Source of the DNA: PALSA-660 sp036508875
Lineage (GTDB): Bacteria > Actinomycetota > Coriobacteriia > Anaerosomatales > PALSA-660
Length of the DNA: 64,000 bases
NCBI GenBank assembly: GCA_036508875.1
Contig: DATCGP010000034.1
Span: 1-64,000, forward strand
Reading direction: 5' to 3'
Part shown: positions 15,879-25,416 of the stretch, in pieces
Layout: the number at the start of each line of letters is the position of its first letter
Position numbering within the stretch: position 1 is the stretch's first letter
Made by a program: the position numbers and the translations under genes
The notes under the pieces: generated by a model
The model's database searches: none
What the model saw: the letters and a program-made list of their open reading frames with translations, nothing else
Told to the model about the DNA's origin: nothing

Positions 15879-16928
15879 CTACTCGGCGGTCTCGTCGGCA
15901 GCGGCGCCTATCGGTGCTTTCAAGCCGCTCGTCTGAGGGACGTTCAGGCGCTCGCGGATCTCGCTCTCGATCCGGTCGCGGGTATCGGTGTGCTCGCGCA
16001 GGTACTCCTTGGCGGCCTCGCGACCCTGGCCGAGGCGCTCTTCTCCACGGGTGAACCAGGATCCCGACTTGCTCACGATGCCCTCCTCGACGCCGAGGTC
16101 GAGCAGCGAGCCCTCCTTCGAGATCCCGTGCCCGTACATGAGATCGAACTCCGCCTGCCGGAACGGCGGGGCGACCTTGTTCTTGACGACCTTGGCGCGC
16201 ACCCGGTTGCCGACGATGTCTGTGCCTTGCTTGATCGAGTCGATGCGGCGGATGTCGATGCGGATCGATGCGTAGAACTTGAGCGCGCGTCCGCCGGACG
16301 TAGTCTCGGGGTTCCCGAACATGACCCCGATCTTCTCGCGCAGCTGGTTGATGAAGATGCAGGTGGTGTTCGACTTGGACAACGATCCCGCGAGCTTGCG
16401 CAGGGCCTGGCTCATGAGCCGCGCCTGCAGCCCCACGGTCACGTCGCCCATCTCGCCCTCGAGCTCGGCTCGCGGCACGAGCGCCGCCACGGAGTCGATC
16501 ACGACGATGTCGACAGCCCCGCTGCGGACCAGCATGTCGCAGATTTCGAGCGCCTGCTCCCCCGTGTCCGGCTGCGAGATGAGCATGTCGTCGATGTCGA
16601 CCCCGAGCTTCGCCGCGTACGCCGGGTCCAGAGCGTGCTCCGCGTCGATGTACGCGGCGATCCCGCCGAGGCGTTGCGCCTCCGCGACTATGTGCAGAGC
16701 CAGCGTGGTCTTACCGCCCGACTCCGGTCCGTAGATCTCGACGATGCGCCCGCGCGGGACGCCGCCGATGCCGAGCGCGGCGTCGAGAGCGAGGGATCCG
16801 GTCGGGATCGCGGGCATCGCTCCGATGTTGGCGTGCTCGCCGAGGCGCATGAGCGAACCCTTGCCGAACTTGCGCTCGACCTGTTCCTTGGTGATCTCGA
16901 GGACCTTGTCGACCTGCTCGCGCTCCAT
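15879..16928 (-). CDS. recA: Recombinase RecA
   Basis: RecA, 349 residues, polymerises on single-stranded DNA, drives strand exchange and triggers LexA self-cleavage. Walker A GPESGGKT at 67-74, IVVIDSVAALVPRAELEGEMGD (Walker B and L1 region) and the SNTTCIFINQLREKIGVMFGNPETT stretch (L2 neighbourhood) are intact. No intein. ATG start. Its promoter has a perfect SOS box in the spacer at 17000-17013, and recX follows in the same unit. Confidence 0.99.
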   Translation of the reverse strand: MEREQVDKVLEITKEQVERKFGKGSLMRLGEHANIGAMPAIPTGSLALDAALGIGGVPRGRIVEIYGPESGGKTTLALHIVAEAQRLGGIAAYIDAEHALDPAYAAKLGVDIDDMLISQPDTGEQALEICDMLVRSGAVDIVVIDSVAALVPRAELEGEMGDVTVGLQARLMSQALRKLAGSLSKSNTTCIFINQLREKIGVMFGNPETTSGGRALKFYASIRIDIRRIDSIKQGTDIVGNRVRAKVVKNKVAPPFRQAEFDLMYGHGISKEGSLLDLGVEEGIVSKSGSWFTRGEERLGQGREAAKEYLREHTDTRDRIESEIRERLNVPQTSGLKAPIGAAADETAE

Positions 16929-16991
16929 GCGCCACGCTCCTTGGGTGATGTCGCGGACCGCGCGCTCCCGGCGCAGGGTCCTGTACCTGTG

Positions 16992-17020
16992 AAACTATAC
17001 GAACACCTGTTCGATGTCAA
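16992..17020 (-). promoter_or_regulatory. recA promoter with embedded SOS box
   Basis: On the minus strand TTGACA (17015-17020), then 17 bp to TAGTTT (16992-16997) or 15 bp to TATAGT (16994-16999). A perfect LexA operator CGAACAGGTGTTCG lies between the hexamers at 17000-17013. The -35 lies in the last codons of thpR, so recA is independently transcribed. Confidence 0.92.
17000..17013. promoter_or_regulatory. SOS box of recA (LexA operator)
   Basis: CGAACACCTGTTCG on the plus strand, a perfect CGAAC-N4-GTTCG site, centred between the recA -35 and -10. Confidence 0.96.
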
Positions 17021-17622
17021 CGGGCGGTGGTGCTGTGGCCCGCAGTACCGAGCATGAGGACCGCAAGCCGGTCATACGTCGGTCCGGCGGCGCCCAGAGT
17101 GCTCGAGAACACCGTAGCGGAGTGGACTGACACGGTCCTGTCCGGGGCCTTTCCAGCGGCCGAAAGAATCAGCGAGCAGGCTTCGACGGCGCCGGCCCTG
17201 ATCGGGCGCGGCCTTCGCGACCGAGCCAGCGTCACGTGCGCGCGGAACGGCCGCCCGTCCAGCGGGACTCCGGCCTCACGTCGTATCGACGACGCGAGCA
17301 TCGCGGCGTCGTCCTCCGCGCCAGAGAGCGTCGCCCACAACATCGAGGCGTGCCCTCGCGAGGGCACGGCGCGCGCTCCCGACAGCGTCAGGTCGAAGGG
17401 CGCGATCGGTCCAAGCGCGCCGGGCAGGCGTTCGAGGAGCGGCGCGAGAGACGCTTCCGGGACCGTACCGAGGAACGCAAGCGTCACGTGGAGCAGGTCC
17501 GGAGCGACCGCCTTTTCCCCGCGCCAGGACGGCTCGAGTGTGAGAAAGGTCTCCACGGCGCCGGAGATGACCTGTCGCGTCGCCCGCGGCAACTCGATCG
17601 CGACGAAGACGCGGGCGGGCAC
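17017..17622 (-). CDS. thpR: RNA 2',3'-cyclic phosphodiesterase (2H family)
   Basis: ThpR/LigT-family 2H phosphoesterase, 201 residues. The two defining H-x-T-L motifs are present as HVTLAFLG (from residue 45) and HVTLARSR (about residue 129). Family members open 2',3'-cyclic phosphates at RNA ends; the physiological substrate is uncertain. GTG start nine bases after the cinA stop, a pairing common in bacteria. The last codons contain the recA -35 hexamer. Confidence 0.93.
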   Translation of the reverse strand: MPARVFVAIELPRATRQVISGAVETFLTLEPSWRGEKAVAPDLLHVTLAFLGTVPEASLAPLLERLPGALGPIAPFDLTLSGARAVPSRGHASMLWATLSGAEDDAAMLASSIRREAGVPLDGRPFRAHVTLARSRRPRPIRAGAVEACSLILSAAGKAPDRTVSVHSATVFSSTLGAAGPTYDRLAVLMLGTAGHSTTAR

Positions 17623-17631
17623 CGCGCCACG

Positions 17632-18858
17632 CTACCCGGCCCGAAGGGCCCGCCGCAGCAGGTCCAGCGCGGTCATGACCGCGCGCTCGCGAACGAAGTG
17701 CCGGTCCCCGCCGAAGCGGCGCATCTCTGCCCGGACTCCCTCCGCGCCGGCGACCCCGAACCAGACCGTGCCCACCGGTTTCCCGGCGGTGCCGCCCTCA
17801 GGACCCGCGATGCCGGTCACGGAGACCGCGAGACCGGCGCCGGTGACGTCACGTGCGCCAGAGGCCATCGCCATTGCGACCGCGTCGGACACCGCGCCGA
17901 ACGTCCGCAGAAGTGCGGGGTCGACGCCGAGCAGCGTGGTCTTCAGGTCGTCGGAGTACGTGACCGCTCCCCCGACGTACACCGCGGAGGACCCGGGCAC
18001 CTCCGTGAGTGCGCCGGCAACGAGGCCTCCGGTGCACGATTCGGCGGTCGCGACCGTCACGCGGGCGACACGTGCGCGGTCGAGAACGACCTGGGCGAGA
18101 CTACGCCCGTCGGTCGAGTAGCACGACTCCCCTATCCGCTCGGCGATGTTCGCTGAGACGGCGGCTAGCTCCGTTGACCCGGCGCCGCGATCGAACAGGA
18201 CGACGCGGACGTCGCCCGGGGCCGCGAGCACCGTGAGCTCGATATCCGAGCGGCCTCCCAGCACATCCTGCGCGGCCATCTGCAGGTCCGACTCCGAGAC
18301 CCCCGCGCAGTGCAGCACCGCCGGAGCCGCGGGACCTGAGGGGCGGCCCGAGAGGTACGCTTCGAGCAGCGGCCGCATCTCGCGAGGAGGGCCGGGCAGT
18401 AGGACGAGCTCGCCGCGAGTCGTCGGCACGACCTGCCCTGGTGCGGTGCCGAGTACCGCGTCGAGCACCCGGGCGCCGTCCAGCACATCCGCCTGGACGA
18501 AGACCTGCTCGGCCGCGCGAGGGTCGGAGTGCCTGGCCGCCACCGCGGCGAGGCCGGACTCGATGCGCCGGTCGCGGCACATGCTGATGCCCAGCGCTGC
18601 TGCGGCCGCCTCGCGCGTCACATCGTCGTGAGTGGGTCCCAGGCCGCCAGTGACCACGACGAGGTCGTAGGAGGCCGTACAGCGCCTCAGATGGGCAACG
18701 AGCGAGTCGGCGTCGTCCGCTACCGACACCGCTTCACGCACGTCGATCCCCACCGCGGCGAGCGCGCGCGCGATCTCGGAGGTGTTGGTGTCGACTGCGA
18801 GCCCGCGGACCAGCTCGGTACCGACGGTAACGATCGCTGCGTCGGCCGGAACGGTCAC
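17632..18858 (-). CDS. cinA: Competence/damage-inducible protein CinA
   Basis: CinA, 408 residues. N-terminal MoCF-like domain (about 1-170, with TGGLGPTHDDVTREAAA) and C-terminal nicotinamide-nucleotide amidase domain (about 255-405, with AESCTGGLVAGALTEVPG and VTGIAGPEGGT). Likely role: recycling of damaged or deamidated nicotinamide nucleotides; the name comes from co-expression with recA in pneumococcus. GTG start overlapping the pgsA stop (GTGA). The gene order pgsA-cinA-thpR-recA is a conserved arrangement. Confidence 0.96.
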   Translation of the reverse strand: MTVPADAAIVTVGTELVRGLAVDTNTSEIARALAAVGIDVREAVSVADDADSLVAHLRRCTASYDLVVVTGGLGPTHDDVTREAAAAALGISMCRDRRIESGLAAVAARHSDPRAAEQVFVQADVLDGARVLDAVLGTAPGQVVPTTRGELVLLPGPPREMRPLLEAYLSGRPSGPAAPAVLHCAGVSESDLQMAAQDVLGGRSDIELTVLAAPGDVRVVLFDRGAGSTELAAVSANIAERIGESCYSTDGRSLAQVVLDRARVARVTVATAESCTGGLVAGALTEVPGSSAVYVGGAVTYSDDLKTTLLGVDPALLRTFGAVSDAVAMAMASGARDVTGAGLAVSVTGIAGPEGGTAGKPVGTVWFGVAGAEGVRAEMRRFGGDRHFVRERAVMTALDLLRRALRAG

Positions 18859-19466
18859 GGCCGGTCCTCTGCCTTGGCCGGCGCGCCGCTCCACGGCCCG
18901 GCGATGACCTCGCGTGCGTGGTAGAAGTAGTCGGCCGCCGACCAGATCGTGAGCGCGAGCGCCACACCCATCACGACCCAGGACGCGATGGTGAACGCCT
19001 CGGCGTAGCCCGCGAACGCCTGAGCGTTCTTGAGGATGAACATGACCAAGGCGATGATCTGGAAGACGGTCTTGACCTTGCCCCATGGAGACGCTGCGAT
19101 CACGACGCCCTCGGCCACGGCGACCATCCTCAGGCCCGAGACCACCAGCTCACGCCCGATGATGACGATCGCCACCCAACCGGGAAGGCTGCCCAACTGG
19201 ACGAGGCCGACCAGAGCGGCGGTCACGAGCAGCTTGTCGGCCAGAGGGTCGATGAACTTGCCGAAGGTCGTGACCTCGTTGCGCGAGCGCGCGACGTAGC
19301 CGTCGACAGCATCGGTGGCCGCAAGCACGGTGAAGACCGCCGCGGCCAGCCATGGCCTCCAGTCGGTCCACTCAGCCGCATACTGCCCGAGCAACACCAC
19401 GAGGAACACCGGGATGAGGGTCATCCTGATGAGGGTTATCCAGTTCGCTATGCCGAGCCTGCGCAC
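18855..19466 (-). CDS. pgsA: CDP-diacylglycerol-glycerol-3-phosphate 3-phosphatidyltransferase
   Basis: PgsA, 203 residues, makes phosphatidylglycerol phosphate from CDP-diacylglycerol and glycerol-3-phosphate. The CDP-alcohol phosphatidyltransferase motif DG-x2-AR-x8-G-x3-D-x3-D is intact (from DGYVAR to FIDPLADK). About six membrane segments are visible. GTG start directly after the rimO stop; the C-terminus overlaps cinA. CdsA, which makes its substrate, is at 51466-52362. Confidence 0.96.
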   Translation of the reverse strand: MRRLGIANWITLIRMTLIPVFLVVLLGQYAAEWTDWRPWLAAAVFTVLAATDAVDGYVARSRNEVTTFGKFIDPLADKLLVTAALVGLVQLGSLPGWVAIVIIGRELVVSGLRMVAVAEGVVIAASPWGKVKTVFQIIALVMFILKNAQAFAGYAEAFTIASWVVMGVALALTIWSAADYFYHAREVIAGPWSGAPAKAEDRP

Positions 19467-20768
19467 CTACCGCACCTCTCCGATGAGGTCGTATCCGAGA
19501 GATCCCGTGATCTCTGCGTTCACGATAGCGCCAACGGCGCACGGGGTGTCCAGAAGCACGATCCCGTCGATCTCAGGGGCCTGGCCCCGGTGACGCCCGA
19601 CCGTGGTCTCCTCTTCGTCGACTCCCTCGACCAGTACTTCGAAGGTCGAGCCAACGAGCGCAGCGACGCGCTCGAAGCCGATCTCGTCTGCGGTGTCGCG
19701 GAGTCTCTGGGCACGCGCGATGCGGGTACGCTTCGGCACCTGGTCGGGCATGACCGCTGCCGGCGTCCCTTCTTCGGGCGAGTACGGGAAGACCCCTACG
19801 TAGTCGAGCCTGGTCTTGCGCACGAAGTCGAGCAGCCGCTTTGAGTCCTCGCGCGACTCGCCCGGGAACCCGGCGATCAGCGTCGTGCGCAGGGCCACTC
19901 CCGGAAGCAGGTCGCGCACCACGCCGATGAGGCGAGCATACTCGCTCGCATCCCCACGGCGTCCCATCCGGCGCAGGACGTCCCGTGACGCGTGTTGGAG
20001 CGGCATGTCCAAGTAGCGGCACACCACGGGAGAAGCCGCCATGACCTCGAGGAGCTCGGGGGTGATCTCGTCAGGTTGAACGTACATCAGGCGGAGCCAT
20101 GCCAGCCCCTTGACGCGCGCAAGGGCCTGCACGAGCGCTGCGAGCACCGGCTGGCCGTGGAGGTCCCTTCCCCATGACGACGTGTCCTGGCCGATCAGGA
20201 TGAGTTCGCGTGCGCCTCCCGCGACGAGAGCGCGGGCCTCCGCCAGGATCTCGTCGGCGGGACGCGACTTGTAGTCGCCGCGGATCGACGGGATGACGCA
20301 GAACGTGCACGAGCGGTGGCAGCCGTCCGATATCTGCAGGTAGGCGGACGGGCCCGGAGCGAGTCGCGCCGCGGGGAGAGTCGTCGTGGGGACCGAGACG
20401 TCCAGCACGTCCGCGAGCACCTCGGCGAGGCGGCCTTCTTCGAGGACCGGGACGAAAGCGTCCACTTCCGGCATCGAGTCGCTCAGATCGGACCCGTACC
20501 GTGAAGGCAAGCAGCCGGTCACCACGAGCCGGCGAGCGGCGTTCGCGGACTTCCATTCGCCGACCACGTCCAGGATGACCGCGATCGACTCCTCCGTGGC
20601 CTCGCGGATGAACGCACACGTGTTGAGGACGACCGCATTCGCCGCATCGATGTCCGCGACGAGGTCGAACGCGCCGGTGAGCGACGCGGCCATGCGGTCC
20701 GAGTCCACCTCGTTCTTGGGACAGCCGAGGGTGACGAAAGCGACGCGCGGGCGGGGGCGACGGGGCAT
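19467..20768 (-). CDS. rimO: Ribosomal protein S12 methylthiotransferase RimO
   Basis: RimO, 433 residues, methylthiolates an aspartate of ribosomal protein S12. UPF0004 domain with FVTLGCPKNEVDSD at the N-terminus, radical-SAM cluster CHRSCTFC, and a C-terminal TRAM domain. The GCPKNEVD start is diagnostic of RimO rather than MiaB. ATG start. It lies immediately upstream of pgsA (adjacent stop/start) and 10 bp after yajQ. Confidence 0.97.
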   Translation of the reverse strand: MPRRPRPRVAFVTLGCPKNEVDSDRMAASLTGAFDLVADIDAANAVVLNTCAFIREATEESIAVILDVVGEWKSANAARRLVVTGCLPSRYGSDLSDSMPEVDAFVPVLEEGRLAEVLADVLDVSVPTTTLPAARLAPGPSAYLQISDGCHRSCTFCVIPSIRGDYKSRPADEILAEARALVAGGARELILIGQDTSSWGRDLHGQPVLAALVQALARVKGLAWLRLMYVQPDEITPELLEVMAASPVVCRYLDMPLQHASRDVLRRMGRRGDASEYARLIGVVRDLLPGVALRTTLIAGFPGESREDSKRLLDFVRKTRLDYVGVFPYSPEEGTPAAVMPDQVPKRTRIARAQRLRDTADEIGFERVAALVGSTFEVLVEGVDEEETTVGRHRGQAPEIDGIVLLDTPCAVGAIVNAEITGSLGYDLIGEVR

Positions 20769-20778
20769 GTCGGCGGCG

Positions 20779-21276
20779 CTACCGGCGGTTGGTGAACTGG
20801 AGCGGGATACCGTAGTCGACGCCCTTCACGAAGGCGATCACCTTCTGGAGCTCGTCGCGGCTCGGTGAGAACACCCGGAGCTTGTCGCCCTCGATCTGCA
20901 CCTTCGCCTTGAACTTCTCGTCCCGGATGTCCTTGTTGATGCGCTTCGCCAGCGTGTCCTCGATGCCGTTGACGATGGTCGCCGTCAAGCGCACCCAGCC
21001 ACCGCTGGCGGCCTCGGCTTCCCCCCACTTGAGGGCCTTCAGGTCGATCCCGCGCTTGATGACGCTCGTGCCGAGGATGTCGATGACCTGTCGGGCCACG
21101 AAGTCCGACGGGGCCTTCACGAGGATCGTGGAATCGTGCTTGTCGAGCGTGACTTCCGCCTTGGTGGCCTTCAGGTCGAACCGCTGCGCGATCTGACGGT
21201 CGGTCTGCTGGACCGCGTTGTCGACCTCCTGCATGTCGACTTGGCTGACTATGTCGAAGCTCTCTTCCTTGGCCAC
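20779..21276 (-). CDS. YajQ-family nucleotide-binding protein
   Basis: YajQ/DUF520 protein, 165 residues, with the characteristic start SFDIVSQVDMQEVDNAVQQ and ending VKGVDYGIPLQFTNRR. Two ferredoxin-like halves. Some relatives bind cyclic di-GMP; others bind nucleic acids or nucleotides, so the role is open. GTG start. Located between the rodZ-like gene and rimO. Confidence 0.95.
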   Translation of the reverse strand: MAKEESFDIVSQVDMQEVDNAVQQTDRQIAQRFDLKATKAEVTLDKHDSTILVKAPSDFVARQVIDILGTSVIKRGIDLKALKWGEAEAASGGWVRLTATIVNGIEDTLAKRINKDIRDEKFKAKVQIEGDKLRVFSPSRDELQKVIAFVKGVDYGIPLQFTNRR

Positions 21277-21345
21277 AGTCCGGCCTCTCTCTTCAGGCGC
21301 CGGGAGGTCCCGGCTGTGGAACGGGGCGCCGCGGTCCGTGCAGCG

Positions 21346-22083
21346 TCAGTTGGTCGCAGTGAGGGTCAGGGGCTCTCCCGCGGTGACGGCTACGGTCGCG
21401 CCGTCGCGGGTGACGACGACCGCATCCGGATTGCCGATCACCAGCACCGCTGTGTCCTTGACCAGGTACTCCTTGCTCGCGCCGTCCTGCATCGACCCGT
21501 TGAAGTCGACGTGTCCGTCGATCGTCACCTTCACCGATGAAGCGAGTCCGGTGCGGACCGAGATCCGCAAGGTGAACCCGAGGCTCTCGGTCGTCGTGTT
21601 CGTCGCATCCACGGAAGCCGTGGCTCCGGCCGATGCCGGTGTGCTTGTCGAGCTGGGCGGAAGGCCGGTGAGCGCCGGCACGAGCCATCCTGCGATCACG
21701 CACAGCAGCAGCATCACCACGACGACACCCACGACCACAGCGATCCACACGTTGCGCGGGATCTCGTGCGCGCGGTCCCTGCGCGGGACGACGGTATCGG
21801 CGGGGATGGCTGCGAGGTAGCGGTCGATCGGCGAGACCCTTCGGACCGTGTCGCGCGACTCCGAGCGGAACTGCTCGAGAAGCGGCTCGGCCGGGATCTC
21901 GAGGTAGCGGGCGTAGCTCTGGATGTAGCCCTTGACGTACGCCGGACTCGGCAGGTCGTCGTATCGGCCCTGTTCGAGCGCGTCGATCAGCCGGGAACGG
22001 ATCTTCGTTCCTTCGACGACGTCCGAGAGCTGTTTGCCCTGGCGACGTCTCTCAGCTGAAAGGATCTCTCCGACGGTGGGCAT
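21346..22083 (-). CDS. RodZ-like helix-turn-helix membrane protein
   Basis: Protein of 245 residues with an N-terminal RodZ-type helix-turn-helix (about 1-75, beginning VGEILSAERRRQGKQLSDV), one membrane segment (about 110-135) and a C-terminal extracytoplasmic DUF4115 domain (about 165-245). This is the RodZ architecture, which links MreB to cell-wall synthesis in rods; no mreB is in the window. ATG start. A 115-bp gap separates it from ftsK upstream. The homologous position next to ftsK and pgsA is common in Gram-positive bacteria. Confidence 0.88.
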   Translation of the reverse strand: MPTVGEILSAERRRQGKQLSDVVEGTKIRSRLIDALEQGRYDDLPSPAYVKGYIQSYARYLEIPAEPLLEQFRSESRDTVRRVSPIDRYLAAIPADTVVPRRDRAHEIPRNVWIAVVVGVVVVMLLLCVIAGWLVPALTGLPPSSTSTPASAGATASVDATNTTTESLGFTLRISVRTGLASSVKVTIDGHVDFNGSMQDGASKEYLVKDTAVLVIGNPDAVVVTRDGATVAVTAGEPLTLTATN

Positions 22084-22198
22084 AGACTCGCGTCCCGATA
22101 GTGGCGGCGGGCGCAGCGGCCCGGTCTCGTCAGCGATTGTAGCGCAGGCCCGTGCGTCCGGACGTCACGAAGGGGCAACGCCGCAGGTTGCGCGGCAG

Positions 22199-24466
22199 CT
22201 AGTAGCCTTCGTCACGATCGTCGCTGCGCTCGAACGCCTTGATGGACTCGAGCTCTTCGACGTCGGCGAGCACCTCACGTGGCTTGCTGCCGTCCGGAGG
22301 CCCGACTATCCCCTTCCGCTCCAGGATGTCCATGATCCGACCGGCGCGCGCGTAGCCGACCTTCAGGCGCCGCTGGAGCAGCGAGGTGGATCCCATGCGC
22401 GAGGTCACGACGATGTCCGCGGCGTCCCAGGTCAGCGGGTCGTCGTCTCCCCCGTCATCCATGCCACCGCCGGTCATCGTCTTCGTGTGCAGGATCTCCT
22501 CGTGGTACTCCGGCTCCCCCTGCTTCTTGAGGAAGTCCACCACGCTGTTGATCTCGTCCTCGGCGACGTAGGCGCCCTGGACCCGCTTCGGCTTGGCCAG
22601 CTGAGGTGTGGACAGCAGCATGTCGCCGAGGCCGACCAGCTTCTCGGCACCCGACGTGTCGAGGATGACGCGCGAGTCGATGCCGGACGAGACGGCGAAG
22701 GCGATCCTGGTCGTGATGTTCGTCTTGATGAGGCCCGTGATGATGTCGGTCGAGGGACGCTGCGTCGCGACGACCAGATGGATGCCTGCGGCGCGGGCAA
22801 GCTGCGCGAGCCGGACGATCGAGTCCTCGACCTCGCGCGCGGCGACCATCATGAGGTCCGCGAGCTCGTCGATGACGATCATCAGGTACGGCATCGGCTC
22901 CAGGCCATCGGGCAGGGTGCCGGCGCGTGCCGCCTCGTTGTAGGCCGCGATGTTGCGCACTCCCGCCTTCTGGAGCCGGCGCAGGCGGACCTCCATCTCG
23001 GAGACGGCCCATGCCAGCGCGCTCGCGGCTTCCTTGGCCTCTGTGACGACCGGGACGTACAGGTGAGGGATCCCGTTGTACATGGACAGCTCGATGCGCT
23101 TCGGGTCGATGAGGATGATGCGAACCTCGTCGGGGGTCGAGCGCATGATCACGGACATCAGCAGCGAGTTGATGCACACGGACTTGCCGGTGCCGGTGGA
23201 TCCGGCGATGAGCATGTGCGGCATCTTGGCCAGGTCGAGCACGATGCTGTCTCCCCCGACGTCCTTGCCGATGCCCAGCATGAGTGGGCTGGTGTCGGGG
23301 ACGCTTCCCGAAGCGATCACGTCGCCCAGGGTGACTATCGTACGGTGCTCGTTCGGCGCTTCTATGCCGATGAGCGACTTGCCCGGGATCGGAGCGAGCA
23401 CGCGCACCGTGGGGGTCGCCAGCGCCAATGCGAGGTCGTCGGAGAGCGCCGTGACGCGGTTCACCTTGATGCCCTTGGCGATCTTGACCTCGAACAGGGT
23501 GACAGTCGGGCCCGCGATCCAGTCCTCAACCCTTGAGGCGATGTCGAACGTCGCCAGCGTGGACTCGATGACGGCGGCGGTGTTCTTGAGCTCCTTGTCC
23601 GACGCGCGCGATGCCGCGGCGTTGACCGGGCTGATGCGCAGCATGGAGAGCGCCGGCAACTCGAAGGTGGTGTCGCGACGCGGTACCTGCGCCCGCACGA
23701 CCGGCGCGGTCTTGCGCTGAGCCTCCGGGTCGCGTCGCGGCCGTGCCGGGGGCTCGATCGCCATCTCGTCGTCGAGGTCCTGCATCGGCAGTGTCTTGGC
23801 GCCCGGGCCGAGCTGTCTGCGCGCCGCAGGGCGTGCGGGCTCCGCGTCCCGGCGGCTGAGCAGGTCCATCGACCTGTCCCACACGTCGGCGAGGCTCACA
23901 CCTGTGGCCAGGACGACTCCGACGAGGAAAGCGCCGACGAGGATGACGTACGAGATCGCGCTCGACAGCAGGACCGTCAGGCCCCAGGCGATGCCTCCGC
24001 CGATGTAGCCGCCACCCGAAGGCGACAGGAAGTAGCTGGTCCACGTGACCGACTTCGCCGCGCCCTCGGACGGGAAGGCCACCGCGGCCGAGAACATCGA
24101 GATGACCGACAGGAACACGATCGCGAGACCGGCCCCGATCGCCACCTCGCTCACGGGCCGGCGGTCGAACACGAGCGAGACCGCCCATACGAGCAGCAAG
24201 AGCGGTATCGCAGTGGCGCCGACGCCCACGGCGCGGAGGAGGACGAGCCGGATCATCTCAGGAACAGGCGCTGTGATGTCGAACCACACCGCGATCGCCA
24301 CGGCGATGGCGAGTACGACCAGAGCGATGCCGGCGATGTCGTGGGAGACGCCGGGGGCGTCGTTCGCCGGGTGCCTCCCCTGGCGGGAGCCCGGCTTGGA
24401 ACCCGTCGACGCGGTGCGCCCCTTCGAGGCGCGCCCGGAAGTCACCTTGTTCGCCACGGCCCCCAT
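22199..24466 (-). CDS. ftsK: DNA translocase FtsK/SpoIIIE
   Basis: FtsK, 755 residues, pumps chromosomal DNA through the division septum. Four membrane segments lie between about 45 and 190, followed by a charged linker, the alpha-beta motor with Walker A GSTGTGKS at 422-429, IDPKRIELS, the VIDELADLMM Walker B region, and a C-terminal gamma winged helix that reads chromosome-orientation motifs (from about 685). XerC, its usual recombination partner, is at 57391-58290. ATG start. Confidence 0.97.
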   Translation of the reverse strand: MGAVANKVTSGRASKGRTASTGSKPGSRQGRHPANDAPGVSHDIAGIALVVLAIAVAIAVWFDITAPVPEMIRLVLLRAVGVGATAIPLLLLVWAVSLVFDRRPVSEVAIGAGLAIVFLSVISMFSAAVAFPSEGAAKSVTWTSYFLSPSGGGYIGGGIAWGLTVLLSSAISYVILVGAFLVGVVLATGVSLADVWDRSMDLLSRRDAEPARPAARRQLGPGAKTLPMQDLDDEMAIEPPARPRRDPEAQRKTAPVVRAQVPRRDTTFELPALSMLRISPVNAAASRASDKELKNTAAVIESTLATFDIASRVEDWIAGPTVTLFEVKIAKGIKVNRVTALSDDLALALATPTVRVLAPIPGKSLIGIEAPNEHRTIVTLGDVIASGSVPDTSPLMLGIGKDVGGDSIVLDLAKMPHMLIAGSTGTGKSVCINSLLMSVIMRSTPDEVRIILIDPKRIELSMYNGIPHLYVPVVTEAKEAASALAWAVSEMEVRLRRLQKAGVRNIAAYNEAARAGTLPDGLEPMPYLMIVIDELADLMMVAAREVEDSIVRLAQLARAAGIHLVVATQRPSTDIITGLIKTNITTRIAFAVSSGIDSRVILDTSGAEKLVGLGDMLLSTPQLAKPKRVQGAYVAEDEINSVVDFLKKQGEPEYHEEILHTKTMTGGGMDDGGDDDPLTWDAADIVVTSRMGSTSLLQRRLKVGYARAGRIMDILERKGIVGPPDGSKPREVLADVEELESIKAFERSDDRDEGY

Positions 24467-24587
24467 CCTCCGTCGTGAGCTGAGATTCGCGATCTTGCGG
24501 GTCCCGCCGCACCGACGTGGGCGCGGCGGCTACCCCTCAGGCAGTATAGCCCGACGCCGCTGTCTCCCGCGCGGCCTGCCGGAGCCG

Positions 24588-25415
24588 TCAGCCCCTGATG
24601 AAGAAGAGCGCGATGACCCCGATGCCCAGGGCGATCCGGTACCACATGAACACCGAGAATGAGTGCTTCCTCACGTAGCCGAGCATCCAGCGCATGAGCA
24701 GTGCGGAAGACACGAAGGCCGCGAGGAAGCCGATCACGAACTCTCCGGAGAGCAGCAGGTGCAGCGGAACCTTCCGCAGGCCCCAGACCGCCGCCCCGGC
24801 GATGATCGGAAGCGCAGCCATGAAGGAGTACTTCGCCACGGCCTCGCGCGACAGCCCCGTGGCGCGTCCAGCGGTCATCGTGGCGCCCGAACGCGAGACG
24901 CCGGGAATCAAGGCCACGGCCTGCGAGAGCCCGATGAGCAGGGCACGCAACCAGTTCATCTTCTCGAGCGGCTGCTTTCGTTCGGTGTGGCGGTCGACCG
25001 CCCAGAGCAGCACGCCGAAGGCGATAAGCGTGACACCCATCATCAGGGGTGCCCACGTGTTGACCCCGGGGTCGGCGAACGCCTCGATCTGGCTGTCGAA
25101 CAGCACCCCCATGATCGCGCCGGGGACGGATGTCAGCAGCAGGAATCCCACGAAGAGCAACGCCGGACGCTCGCGGCGCACCGCTCCTTGGACGAGCGAG
25201 CGCCAGTCGACCCACAGCGCGATGAGGATCGCGACGGCGCTGCCCGCGTGAAGGGCGATGTCGAAGGCCGCGGCCATGTCCGTGTTGGCCAGGAACGGCA
25301 GGTTCTGCACTCCGAACGCCCAGGGCACGAGCTTGAGGTGTGCGGTGGATGAGATCGGGAGGAACTCCGCCACGCCCTGCACCAGGCCGAGGATCGCTGC
25401 CCAGAGAAAGCTCAC
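24588..25415 (-). CDS. uppP: Undecaprenyl-diphosphatase UppP/BacA
   Basis: UppP, 275 residues, regenerates undecaprenyl phosphate for cell-wall synthesis. Signature motifs EFLPISSTAH (residues 17-26) and the PGVSRSGAT region near 170 are present, along with about seven to eight membrane segments. GTG start one base after the rnj stop codon. UppS, which makes the lipid, is at 52359-53129. Confidence 0.97.
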   Translation of the reverse strand: MSFLWAAILGLVQGVAEFLPISSTAHLKLVPWAFGVQNLPFLANTDMAAAFDIALHAGSAVAILIALWVDWRSLVQGAVRRERPALLFVGFLLLTSVPGAIMGVLFDSQIEAFADPGVNTWAPLMMGVTLIAFGVLLWAVDRHTERKQPLEKMNWLRALLIGLSQAVALIPGVSRSGATMTAGRATGLSREAVAKYSFMAALPIIAGAAVWGLRKVPLHLLLSGEFVIGFLAAFVSSALLMRWMLGYVRKHSFSVFMWYRIALGIGVIALFFIRG

Positions 25416-25416
25416 C

